Position numbers and translations under genes: made by a program. Below, one piece after another: positions 1 through 6,813 of a DNA stretch of 11,485 bases; positions within the stretch are counted from its first letter, which is position 1; the number at the start of each line of letters is the position of its first letter. The notes beneath the pieces were generated by a model that was not told the DNA's origin, did not search any database, and was given only the letters and a program-made list of their open reading frames with translations. Source of the DNA: CAUZJO01 sp963580245 (GTDB taxonomy: Bacteria > Sumerlaeota > Sumerlaeia > MVZB01); the NCBI GenBank assembly GCA_963580245.1, contig CAUZJO010000149.1, forward strand, positions 1 through 11,485, written 5' to 3'.

Positions 1-69
1 TGGGCTATTCTCATCGGCATCGTCCTTGCAAGTCATGTTCAAGAACGATACCACAACCCCCAGTTATAA
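1..69 (+). CDS. Possible C-terminal end of a membrane protein (partial, cut by window edge)
   Basis: Frame 1 is open from the first base to a TAA at 67-69 and reads as 22 residues beginning WAILIGIVLASHV and ending NPQL. The first half is hydrophobic enough to be the end of a last transmembrane helix, followed by a short polar tail. The second frame is also open, to about position 79, but gives a less protein-like sequence. With so few residues no family can be named, and the call rests only on hydrophobicity and on the fact that non-coding AT-rich sequence follows. Confidence 0.3.
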   Translation, partial: WAILIGIVLASHVQERYHNPQL

Positions 70-214
70 TCAACTGTAATTATGAGACACTACACTAGCA
101 AATTTGAAAATGCCAATGTTCAAGATGATGTATTGAGCACGAGGTTGATCCAAGGTGTAGTTTTGGAGTAACCCTAATTGCAGGATTTTACGTAATCCAC
201 TAGAAATCCTAAGG

Positions 215-455
215 TTAAAATAAACGAAGCATAACAAACAAATGCACGAGATTTTGGTCCTCGCTGCGCTCGGCCCAAAACTCGTGCTTTAGACCGTTGG
301 ACGTATTGACAATGATGTTGCCCGCCATGGCGTCCATGGAGACAATGCCGCCGGATTTGTCGGTGGCGCGAATTGTGTTCAGCCCCGCCAGCCGCGTTCA
401 TCACGACGAATTGACCCGCCTTGTCTCGCATCTCGATTTTTTCCGCGCCGGCTGG
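215..455 (-). pseudogene. Frameshifted remnant with beta-strand repeats (VgrG/gpV-needle-like)
   Basis: Directly after the lamin-tail stop the minus strand continues in frame as PAGAEKIEMRDKAGQFVVMN, then shifts near 378-392 to a frame reading LNTIRATDKSGGIVSMDAMA and on to a TAA at 215-217. Removing one G from a four-G run at the shift joins the two frames. The joined peptide shows two copies of a unit of roughly 20 residues (xIxxxDK[AS]GxxVxM[ND]A..AG), then NIIVNTSNG. This alternating pattern resembles the beta-helix needle of VgrG or phage gpV-type spike proteins; that family call is inference from pattern only. No start, N-terminal domain or neighbouring phage or secretion gene is present. 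The last residues run through the hairpin at 244-287, so the original stop may have lain before it. Confidence 0.45.
244..287. repeat. Long imperfect inverted repeat / hairpin
   Basis: GCACGAG-A-TTTTGG on the left pairs with CCAAAA-CTCGTGC on the right, with one bulge, around a central TCGCTGCGCTCGG-type core. On the minus strand the 3' side is followed by a T-rich stretch (ATTTGTTTGTT). It may be a terminator for minus-strand transcription or a REP-like element; the GAGCGCAGCGAG core is common in dispersed bacterial repeats. Copy number elsewhere is unknown. Confidence 0.55.
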
Positions 456-2096
456 TTAGTAGACCGACCACAGGGGGCCTGTATGGTTTTGGCTGGCGAT
501 GTTAATGGCGCCGGGCGTGGGGCCGGAGGCTGACCAGTTGAGCGGTTCGTTGCCATGGGCGGCGGCGTCGATCCGCTCCAGCGAAACCCCCTCGCCGTCG
601 GCTTCGTCGGGCCAGGGGTCGTCGTCGCGATAGAAGACCTCATCGATGACGATCCGGGCGACGTCCATATTAGGCGTAGGCGTGGGCTCGTCGGGACGGT
701 TCAGTCGGACGCGTTCGCCGGAATTGTTGAGTCGCTCATTGATCCCCCAACCGCCCACGATCGGCGTCTCCGGTCCCAGGCCATAGGTCGCGCGAAAAGC
801 GGTCAGCTTATCCGGCTCAACCACTGGATCGAAGCTGACAACCAGCAGGAACCCTTCGGGCGGGATGGTCGTGCCCTCGGCGAATTCGAAATCGACCGCC
901 CGCCGCAACCGCCAACCTTTCTGTTCGAGGCTGCCGCCGATTGGATCCCACAGCTCGATCGCTTGGTCCGAGATGTTGTGCAACTCGATGTATTCGTTGG
1001 CCCGATCGTCCAGGCCTCCCACGTCCGGGGGATGATACATGATCTCGTTGATCACGATCGGCCCGACCAGCGGGTCGCTGTTGGGCGCGCCGGCGCCCGT
1101 GCGGAAGTTTTCGAGCGTATCGAGTCCCACCGACCCGAACGTCAATTCGCGCAGCGTCGTGAAATCGACGCCCGCGCTGGTCTGATGGCGGCCGAAGGAG
1201 ATAGAGTTGGCGACACCCCCGAATTGGACCGAATCGGCGAAAATCGTCACCTGGCCCGATTGGCTGTCCTGCGCCAGATGGACCTGGTCCTCGACCGAGC
1301 TCAGCGCGAAATCGACCAGAGGATTATTGAAATTGAAATCGCGCTCATAATAGACGAGGTATTCGTCGGGACCGATCGTCGTGCCGTCGGGGATGCGAAA
1401 CTTCCTGCGGTCGGCGCCGCCCGCGTCGCTGAGGAACCAGCCGCTAATGTCAAAAGAGAAGATGGTGGGGTTGAACAATTCGATGGCGTCCTCGAGGGGG
1501 GAATCGGTGTGGGTCAGCACCTCATTGATCACGACGCCCAACGATGGCGCCAGACCGGCCCGGCCCGGTGAGCCGTTGAACTGCACGCTATCGCACCACG
1601 TCTCGGGATCGCCGAAATCGTCCGAGTTGTCGATTCGTTCCAGGGCACTGCCCTGGCCATCGGCGCGAAAGGGCCATTCCCCACCGTCGTTGTACTCGAA
1701 ATCCATGATCGTCGCGCTCGCGGAGTCCCAGACGACGATTTGCTCGCCGCTGTTTTTCAGCGACGTGCCCTCAAAATCCCCGATCGCGCGAAGCCCACCG
1801 CCATATTTGGAGACGAAGGCGTCAAGGTTTTTGGTGATGACCAGATATTCGCCCGAGGCCAGCGACGTTCCAGCCGGAACCGTGAATACAATGCCCACGA
1901 CAAACTGGACCCCCGCCAGATCAAGCGCCCCATCACCGGCGTTGAAGAATTCGAGATATTCGAAATCCCCGCCGTCGATCGGATTGTACATGATTTCGGT
2001 GACGCGCAGGCCGTCATCGACCAAATCGCCGTGGACGACGGGGGAGGCGGACATGAGGACGAGAGCGATGACGGCCCCGCGGATGCAGCTCCTCAT
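456..2096 (-). CDS. Secreted protein with three lamin-tail domains
   Basis: A 546-residue protein is read from ATG 2096. It opens with a classical signal peptide: positive start MRSCIRG, hydrophobic core to about residue 19, likely cleavage after VVHG. Three lamin-tail domain (LTD) units follow, at about residues 31-181, 188-340 and 347-532. Each begins with a strand such as VTEIMYNP, VINEVLTH or VINEIMYH, followed by E(Y)(L/I)E(L/F)xN. Typical LTD endings are visible (NGSPGRAG; SGPTPGAIN). LTDs are beta-sandwich modules found in exported bacterial surface or nuclease-linked proteins; no catalytic domain, CotH domain or sorting tail is seen here, so it is probably a binding or structural exoprotein. 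An upstream in-frame ATG at 2156 would add 20 residues but has no ribosome site and would put a polar stretch before the signal. The last 14 residues after GAIN are not LTD-like, and the frame continues past the TAA into the remnant at 215-455, so the 3' end may be a rearrangement junction. Confidence 0.85.
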   Translation of the reverse strand: MRSCIRGAVIALVLMSASPVVHGDLVDDGLRVTEIMYNPIDGGDFEYLEFFNAGDGALDLAGVQFVVGIVFTVPAGTSLASGEYLVITKNLDAFVSKYGGGLRAIGDFEGTSLKNSGEQIVVWDSASATIMDFEYNDGGEWPFRADGQGSALERIDNSDDFGDPETWCDSVQFNGSPGRAGLAPSLGVVINEVLTHTDSPLEDAIELFNPTIFSFDISGWFLSDAGGADRRKFRIPDGTTIGPDEYLVYYERDFNFNNPLVDFALSSVEDQVHLAQDSQSGQVTIFADSVQFGGVANSISFGRHQTSAGVDFTTLRELTFGSVGLDTLENFRTGAGAPNSDPLVGPIVINEIMYHPPDVGGLDDRANEYIELHNISDQAIELWDPIGGSLEQKGWRLRRAVDFEFAEGTTIPPEGFLLVVSFDPVVEPDKLTAFRATYGLGPETPIVGGWGINERLNNSGERVRLNRPDEPTPTPNMDVARIVIDEVFYRDDDPWPDEADGEGVSLERIDAAAHGNEPLNWSASGPTPGAINIASQNHTGPLWSVY

Positions 2097-2187
2097 ATTG
2101 CAACGCTGTAAGAACGACAATGTACGGTTTCCTTTACGTGATGAGATCGCGCCCATGGAGTGGGGTCTACCATTTGGAGCATATAAA

Positions 2188-2237
2188 GCTCGACCGAATT
2201 TGGAAACCTGAAATCGGAGGCCGAATGCCGGTCGAGC
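2188..2237. promoter_or_regulatory. Perfect 9-bp inverted repeat in divergent promoter region
   Basis: GCTCGACCG (2188-2196) and CGGTCGAGC (2229-2237) are exact reverse complements separated by 32 bases. They lie between the divergent lamin-tail gene and pfkA. They could be two half-sites of an operator or the stem of a leader RNA. No clear -35/-10 pair was found for either gene in 2157-2364, although TTTATATGC on the minus strand near 2180-2188 is a possible -10. Confidence 0.35.
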
Positions 2238-2364
2238 GTGGATTTCTAGTGAAGCTGCCGGCCATCACGATATAGGATCGGCTTGGCGTGGGCGCGGGGA
2301 CGCGAGAGAAACGGCTCCCCGCGCGCGGCCGACGCTCAGCCGGCAGCAGGCTTGGAGTTTAGTC

Positions 2365-3447
2365 GTGACCCAAAAGAATCGGGCCAAATGCATCGCCGTG
2401 TTGACCTCGGGGGGAGACTGCCCGGGGCTCAACGCGGCGATCCGCGGCGTGGCCAAGGCCGCCGCCGGCAGCCATGGCATGGAGGTGATCGGCATCCTCG
2501 ACGGCTTTACCGGCTTGGTCGAGAACCGCATCATGCCGCTGACCGACCGCGACCTGGTGGGCCTGCTCACGCTGGGCGGGACGATCCTGGGCACCAGCCG
2601 CAACAAGCCCCACAAAATGCCCCGCCCCGACGGCTCGATCCGCGACATGACCGGTGCGGCCGTCGAGACCTACCGCCGCCTGCACCTGGACTGCCTGGTC
2701 TGCATCGGGGGGGACGGGACGGCCAAGAACGCCCTGCGCCTGATGGAGGCCGGCCTTAACATTATCACCCTGCCCAAGACGATCGACAACGACGTGGCCG
2801 AGACCGACGTGACGTTTGGCTACGATACGGCCGTATCGATCGCCACCGAGGCCCTCGACCGGCTCCACACCACGGCCTCGAGCCACCGGCGCATCATCCT
2901 GGTCGACATCATGGGCCACAACGCCGGCTGGCTCGCCCTGAGTGCCAGCCTCGCCGGCGGGGCCGACGTCTGCCTCATCCCCGAAATCCCCTACCACCTG
3001 GACCGGGTCATCGCCGAACTCGAGGATCGGCGAGTCAAGGGCCGGCGGTTCAGCCTGATCTCGGTTGCCGAGGGGGCCCGGCCCGCCGACCCCGCCGGCG
3101 AAACCGCCCCCAAAACCCGCAAAGACGCCCCCAAACGGCGCCCAACCAGCAACGACCTGGCCTTCCAGCTCGAACAGGCGCTCGGGATGGAGTCGCGCGT
3201 GACGACGCTGGGCCACATCCAACGCGGCGGCATCCCCACGGCCACCGACCGGGTCCTGGCCACCCAACTGGGCACGACCGCCGCCCGCCTGGTGGCCGAG
3301 GGGACCTTCGGCGTCATGGTGGCCGTCAAAGGCGACCGCATGGAGCCGGTCGCGCTCGAAAAAGTCGCCGGCCGCAAAAAAACCATCCCCCCCGACCACC
3401 CCAAAATCCAAACCGCCCGCCTGATCGGCCTCTGCCTGGGCGATTGA
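2365..3447 (+). CDS. pfkA: 6-phosphofructokinase, group III type
   Basis: The 360-residue enzyme phosphorylates fructose 6-phosphate to fructose 1,6-bisphosphate in cytosolic glycolysis. Motifs in order are GGDCPGLNAAIRG (16-28) for nucleotide binding, GGTILGTSR (71-79), IGGDGT (114-119), PKTIDND (137-143) with catalytic Asp141, MGHNAGWLA (183-191), PEIPY (206-210) with sugar-binding Glu207, and GHIQRGG (283-289). Gly118 in GGDG suits ATP as donor. Lys138 in PKTIDND replaces the Gly of E. coli-type ATP enzymes and is shared with PPi-dependent and actinobacterial ATP enzymes. This G/K combination is typical of group III ATP-PFKs; donor choice is inferred, not proven. A basic, Pro-rich linker (about 238-262) lies before the C-terminal lobe. 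The start is GTG at 2365, with GGAG at 2354-2357 seven bases upstream. The gene is monocistronic as far as visible and convergent with the methyltransferase-like gene downstream. Confidence 0.93.
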   Translation: MTQKNRAKCIAVLTSGGDCPGLNAAIRGVAKAAAGSHGMEVIGILDGFTGLVENRIMPLTDRDLVGLLTLGGTILGTSRNKPHKMPRPDGSIRDMTGAAVETYRRLHLDCLVCIGGDGTAKNALRLMEAGLNIITLPKTIDNDVAETDVTFGYDTAVSIATEALDRLHTTASSHRRIILVDIMGHNAGWLALSASLAGGADVCLIPEIPYHLDRVIAELEDRRVKGRRFSLISVAEGARPADPAGETAPKTRKDAPKRRPTSNDLAFQLEQALGMESRVTTLGHIQRGGIPTATDRVLATQLGTTAARLVAEGTFGVMVAVKGDRMEPVALEKVAGRKKTIPPDHPKIQTARLIGLCLGD

Positions 3448-3509
3448 CTCGGCTCCGCCCACATCGATGATCACGCCGGCGATCGACATATGTAGGAGTA
3501 GGACGCGGC

Positions 3510-3524
3510 CGGGAGCGGCTCCCG
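3510..3524. terminator. GC hairpin after pfkA
   Basis: CGGGAG (3510-3515), loop CGG, CTCCCG (3519-3524) form a tight six-pair stem about 60 bases after the pfkA stop. No T-run follows on either strand, so intrinsic termination is doubtful. A second small stem, CTCGC-TAC-GCGAG, lies at 3565-3577. These are the only structures seen in the gap between the convergent genes. Confidence 0.25.
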
Positions 3525-3654
3525 TGCTCGCCAGACGACAAAACCCCTGTTTCACGCGGAGATGCTCGCTACGCGAGGGGGAATCAGATTTACGGCATCC
3601 CAAGGCGCCTCCACCTCTTTTACGCGCGTTGATTGAATGGGTCGCGATTAAAGC

Positions 3655-4209
3655 CTAGGGTCGGAATCTCGGCACGAAGCGCGGTACCTTGCCGCAATAA
3701 TCCTCATACTCCTTGCCGAATCTGGCGCGGAGTTCCCGCTCCTCGAACACGACGATGAACGCGACCCCAACCGCCCAGCGCAGGAAGGTGAGATACAATG
3801 CCAAGGTGTTCGCGATGAGCGCGTAGCCGAGAAGGGCTAACTGAAACTGCGCGTAACGCGGATGCCGGACGCGGTGGCGAACCGGGGCCAGTTCGGGCAG
3901 CCCAACGAGCACCTTCTTGTTTAGATGCCGGCCGAGCAAGACGCGCAATCGGATCGCGACCCCAAGGCATATGAGCCCCAGGATCAGCAGTGGATAACGA
4001 GTTCCGAATTCGATGGCCAGCAAAGGTCCGCGAATCAGGAAGATCCCGACCATCGCGCTCACGACGACACCGCCGACGATCGTGTAAGTCCAGGCCGGAC
4101 CGAGCCGCCGCCAAAAGCCGATGAAGGGATGGACAATCAGCCAAAACAAAAGGGCGGGGGGAAGGATGACCACAAGGACCAGGGCGAGGTAGTAGCGTAC
4201 GGAATCCAT
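3655..4209 (-). CDS. ICMT/PEMT-like membrane methyltransferase family protein
   Basis: This 184-residue integral membrane protein has helices at about 6-27, 40-59, 72-90 and a long hydrophobic span at 120-154. The C-terminal half carries the family signature: RHPRY (115-119) at the start of the cofactor region, then EERELRARFGKEYEDYCGKV (156-175) and PRF. This pattern (RHPxY ... E.xxLxxxFGxxYxxYxxxVPRF) defines the isoprenylcysteine carboxyl / phospholipid methyltransferase superfamily, which moves a methyl group from S-adenosylmethionine to a lipid or lipidated substrate in the membrane. The substrate cannot be told. The ATG lies six bases after the stop of the transporter gene upstream, so the two are probably co-transcribed and perhaps translationally coupled. 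No catalytic residue appears missing. Confidence 0.82.
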   Translation of the reverse strand: MDSVRYYLALVLVVILPPALLFWLIVHPFIGFWRRLGPAWTYTIVGGVVVSAMVGIFLIRGPLLAIEFGTRYPLLILGLICLGVAIRLRVLLGRHLNKKVLVGLPELAPVRHRVRHPRYAQFQLALLGYALIANTLALYLTFLRWAVGVAFIVVFEERELRARFGKEYEDYCGKVPRFVPRFRP

Positions 4210-4215
4210 CGTGGC

Positions 4216-5620
4216 CTACCCGTTCCCCTTTGACCTCTTAAGCATTCTCTCCGCGATTTGCTCCAACGTCTTCCCCTTGGTCTCGGGCACGATCAACGCG
4301 ATGAACACGACGCCGGCGACACAGAGAAGTCCGAACAAAACGAAAACGCCGCTAGGCGACCCCCGCAGATTCTCGAAGTAAGCCGAAACGATCGGGAACA
4401 GATGAATGTTGGCGTAGGAGGCGCTGAAAAGGACGAACATGGTCAGGGTCATCCCTTTGGCTCGCACGCGATTGGGAAAGATCTCGGTCATGACCAACCA
4501 GGCGATCGGGGCGATGCTGATATTGCTGACGCACGTTGTGATGAAGTAGATGACGAGAAAACCCATGCCGGAAATATCGTTCTCGAAACACCAGGCCAGC
4601 GTAAAGTGGCCGAGCGCCTTGATCGTCAACCCGGTGATGAGCAACGGTTTTCGGCCCCAACGTTCGACGAAGAGGATCGCGATGACAACGCAAACCAAAT
4701 GGCAGAGGTTCAGCAGGACGCTGCGCCCGATCGCCTGACCGGGGTCCGCATAGCCCGCCTTTTGAAAGATCAACGGCGCATACAGGGTCAACGCCGCTCC
4801 CCCCGAGATGTGTTGCAACACGGCAAGACCGATCGCGATGACCAACGCGATCCGAAATCCGGGCCCCAGCAACTCGGAGAAACCGCCGCCCATTCCCTTC
4901 TCGCGTTCGATCGATTCATGAACCGCGTGAAGCTCCCCCTCGGCCCGCTCGCGGCTGTTGATCTTGGCCAACACGCCTCGCGCATCGTCGATGCGGCCTT
5001 GCGTCGCCAGCCATCGAGGACTTTCGGGGACGAAGGCCAACCCAATCATGAGAAACACGACCGGCAGCAACTCCGAGGCGAACATCCATCGCCAGTTCTC
5101 GGTTGCCGGCAACCGCTCCTTCAAATGTACCGCGATGACGTAACCAATCAACACCGCGATGAGCGCCCCCCAAAACCATGACAAACTGGTTGACCGTAAG
5201 AAGCGGGCCGCGCAGGCCCGCCGGGGAGATCTCGGCGATGTACATCGGCGCGTTGACCATCGCCACCCCGATCCCCGCGCCGCCGACGATGCGGAAGAAA
5301 TTGAATTGAGTCATGTTCTGGGGTAGGGCCGTGCCGATCGCCGATACGGCGCACAGAATCCCGGCCAGCCCCAGCGCCTTTTTGCGTCCCCAGCGGTCGC
5401 TCAACACACCGCCCACCGCGGCCCCGAGGACACTGCCGAGAATCATGCTGCCGCCCGCGAATCCCATTTGATTCGCATCGAGATCGAACGTCTGTTTGAG
5501 GAAGATTTGAGCGCACGAGAAAATCATGCTGTCGAAGCCAAACAGAAAGGCCCCGACGGTCGCGACCAGCGCAATCAGGTACAGGTATAATCGACGGCCG
5601 TATTCGTCCCGTTCGTTCAT
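4216..5620 (-). pseudogene. MFS sugar-porter transporter, broken by a one-base frameshift
   Basis: Two overlapping frames together encode one 12-helix sugar porter of about 467 residues, a normal length for this family of proton-linked sugar carriers. The upstream frame from ATG 5620 holds FLFGFD (25-30), DRWGRKKAL (75-83) and PMYIAEISPAGLRG (125-138), and leaves the family after NQFVMVLGG. The downstream frame resumes with ALIAVLIGYVIAV and carries PESPRWL, the degenerate QHISGG...YAPLIF site, ERWGRKPLL, PIAWLVMTEIFPNRVRAKG and PETKGKTLEQI. The break is a run of six Gs on the coding strand (5166-5171); five would restore one frame. The cause is a true frameshift mutation or a homopolymer sequence error. 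In-frame ATG at 5722 and ATG at 5713 would add an N-terminal extension unlike the family, so 5620 is preferred, though its ribosome site is poor. The methyltransferase-like gene follows after six bases. Confidence 0.85.
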
Positions 5621-5945
5621 GCGGTACTCATCATCGGGAGGTGAGAGGCTCGTATTGATTGGCGATCCTTCGCGGCGAGGGATGCGCGGTCCCGAATCGC
5701 CCTTCAGCGCCATATCCTGCATCTTTTTTTCTCATCGGGCTAATCCGCATGAGTGGCCAAACCGATAAGCTAAACGACAAGAATTCACCTGTTGACGGAA
5801 CACGCGCCGCCGGGCACGGTGTTTGGCAGGTTGTTGAGTTTCAAGCGAACAGGCTGAACATGAAACGCAGGGAGCCATTAATAACAAGGCTTTGACGCGG
5901 TTCGCTGAACACCGAGAACTTTTGAGGGGTGGGATCAACGGAGGC

Positions 5946-5972
5946 TAAAGTCCTATTGGGTTTTTCCGTTGA
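5946..5972 (+). promoter_or_regulatory. Sigma-28 (FliA)-like promoter candidate for csrA-fliW
   Basis: TAAAGTCC (5946-5953) matches the -35 consensus TAAAGTTT at six of eight bases. After exactly 11 bases, TCCGTTGA (5965-5972) matches the -10 consensus GCCGATAA at five of eight. It lies about 65 bases before csrA, as expected for a late flagellar promoter. The consensus is that of E. coli, so this is only a candidate. Confidence 0.35.
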
Positions 5973-6022
5973 GAGGGAATGGAGTAGGTAGCTCTGAAGA
6001 TCCGCCGTGGGTGAATACGACC

Positions 6023-6029
6023 AGGAAGG
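6023..6029 (+). promoter_or_regulatory. Ribosome binding site of csrA
   Basis: AGGAAGG lies nine bases before ATG 6039 and fixes the csrA start, which no longer heads a long open frame because of the internal stop. Confidence 0.6.
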
Positions 6030-6038
6030 TTTGGACCC

Positions 6039-6290
6039 ATGTTGATATTGACAAGGAAGTCCGGTGAAGGAATCAGGATCGGGGACGCGATTACCCTGAA
6101 GGTCCTCGAGATCCGATGAAATCAGGTGCGATTGGGCGTCGAGGCGCCCAAGAAGATCAGCGTTCACCGCGAAGAGATCTATGAACTGATCCGTGAACAG
6201 AACGCGATGGCCGCGCACTCGAGTCCGGCCAGCCCAGATGTGCTGACCACCATCTGGAGAGATCAAGGGCTCAAACCCAACAACGAATAA
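6039..6290 (+). pseudogene. csrA: Carbon storage / flagellar translational regulator CsrA, interrupted by in-frame TGA
   Basis: Codons from ATG 6039 give MLILTRKSGEGIRIGDAITL and KVLEIR, then TGA (6117-6119), then NQVRLGVEAPKKISVHREEI and YELIREQN, ending at TAA 6288-6290 (83 codons with a 23-residue variable tail). This is CsrA over its full core, with all beta strands and the RNA-binding VHREE helix. The stop replaces the conserved Gly27 of the 'GNQV' turn; GGA to TGA is one G-to-T change. CsrA dimers bind GGA motifs in mRNA leaders and repress or stabilise translation, classically of flagellin. The AGGAAGG ribosome site is intact and fliW follows after seven bases. As read, only 26 residues would be made, which cannot form the dimer. 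Alternatives are recent inactivation, a base-call error, or stop readthrough. UGA is used as a normal terminator by pfkA and ykgJ in this window, which argues against genome-wide recoding. Confidence 0.9.
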
Positions 6291-6333
6291 GGGCGACGTG
6301 GAAACCGAAAGCAAACAACAAGGTCTGCCGGAC

Positions 6334-6813
6334 ATGAAGTTCAAAACGTCACGATTTAGTGAAATCGAGTTCTCCGAAAAGGTCGTCATGACCTTCCCCT
6401 AGGGGGTCTTGGGTTTCCCCAACGACAGGCGCTACATCCTGCTCGAACACGACGCGGAGGAAAGCCCCTTCAAGTGGCTCCAATCGCTCGACAGCCCCGA
6501 CCTTGCCTTCATCATTGTTGATCCACTATTCATCACGCCGCGCTACTCGCTGGAGATCGACGTGGACACCGCGCGCCTGATCGGCACCAACAAGCAGGAG
6601 GCCTGCGCCGTGATGTCGATCGTCAACGTCCCGCACGAGGCTCCGATCCGCATGACGGCCAACCTCAAGGCGCCGCTCGTGGTGAACGTCGAGACCCGCA
6701 CCGGCCGCCAGGTGATCATGGGATCGAGCGCTCATAATATCAGCGCGCCGGTTTTTACCGAACTGACCAATGGTTCCAAACCGGCGGCCCGGAAGGAACC
6801 GGCCTTGCGCTGA
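6334..6813 (+). pseudogene. fliW: Flagellar assembly factor FliW, interrupted by in-frame TAG
   Basis: From ATG 6334 the frame reads MKFKTSRFSEIEFSEKVVMT and FP, then TAG (6400-6402), then GVLGFPNDRRYILLEHD and onward to TGA 6811-6813, about 159 residues when restored. FliW proteins start MKIxTxRFGxIE and have FPEGxxGFP, so the stop sits at the conserved Glu23 and is one G-to-T change from GAG. The rest (PLFITPRYSLEI, VNVPHEAPIRMTANLKAPLV, ANLKAPLVVN, QVI) is standard FliW. FliW binds CsrA to block it and is itself displaced by free flagellin, so adjacent csrA-fliW genes are usual. A GTG at 6298 could add 12 residues; ATG 6334 with AAGG at 6320-6323 fits the family better. A TTG at 6409 after the stop could reinitiate but would lose the first strands. 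Damage matches that of csrA in type. Confidence 0.9.

Larger units (their letters stand above)
5621..6038. other. Gene-free stretch between divergent MFS and csrA genes
   Basis: No convincing coding sequence was found here. A 48-codon plus-strand frame starting at ATG 5750 has no recognisable family and no ribosome site. The stretch contains two sigma-28-like -10 elements: CCGATAA at 5762-5768, without a good -35, and the better candidate at 5946-5972 annotated separately. The remnant of a flagellar gene that often precedes csrA (flgL, flgK) was looked for and not seen. Confidence 0.5.

Noticed and set aside
182..210. 7-bp inverted repeat AGGATTT/AAATCCT around the palindrome TTACGTAA
   Set aside because: Short, AT-rich and without a supporting gene context; not enough for an attachment-site or operator call.
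555..1571. Long open frame on the plus strand opposite the lamin-tail gene
   Set aside because: It is rich in Arg, Asp and Gly with no family motif and lies fully antisense to a clear protein; it reflects high GC content.
2359..3603. Minus-strand open frame of over 400 codons across pfkA
   Set aside because: It is a complement shadow of a textbook phosphofructokinase, with Gly/Val/Asp-rich low-complexity sequence.
4258..5181. Plus-strand open frame antisense to the transporter
   Set aside because: Its composition is highly charged and shadow-like and it has no motifs; the opposite strand carries all sugar-porter signatures.
5761..5768. CCGATAA sigma-28-like -10 element near the MFS gene
   Set aside because: No matching -35 lies at 11 bases; kept only as a note because a better candidate exists at 5946.
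5841..6389. Minus-strand open frame across the csrA region
   Set aside because: It has no family resemblance and is antisense to csrA, which is recognisable residue by residue.
6039..6813. UGA (Gly) recoding as in Gracilibacteria/SR1
   Set aside because: Those genomes are usually AT-rich, TGA ends pfkA, ykgJ and fliW normally here, and the second lesion is TAG at a Glu codon, which that code does not explain.
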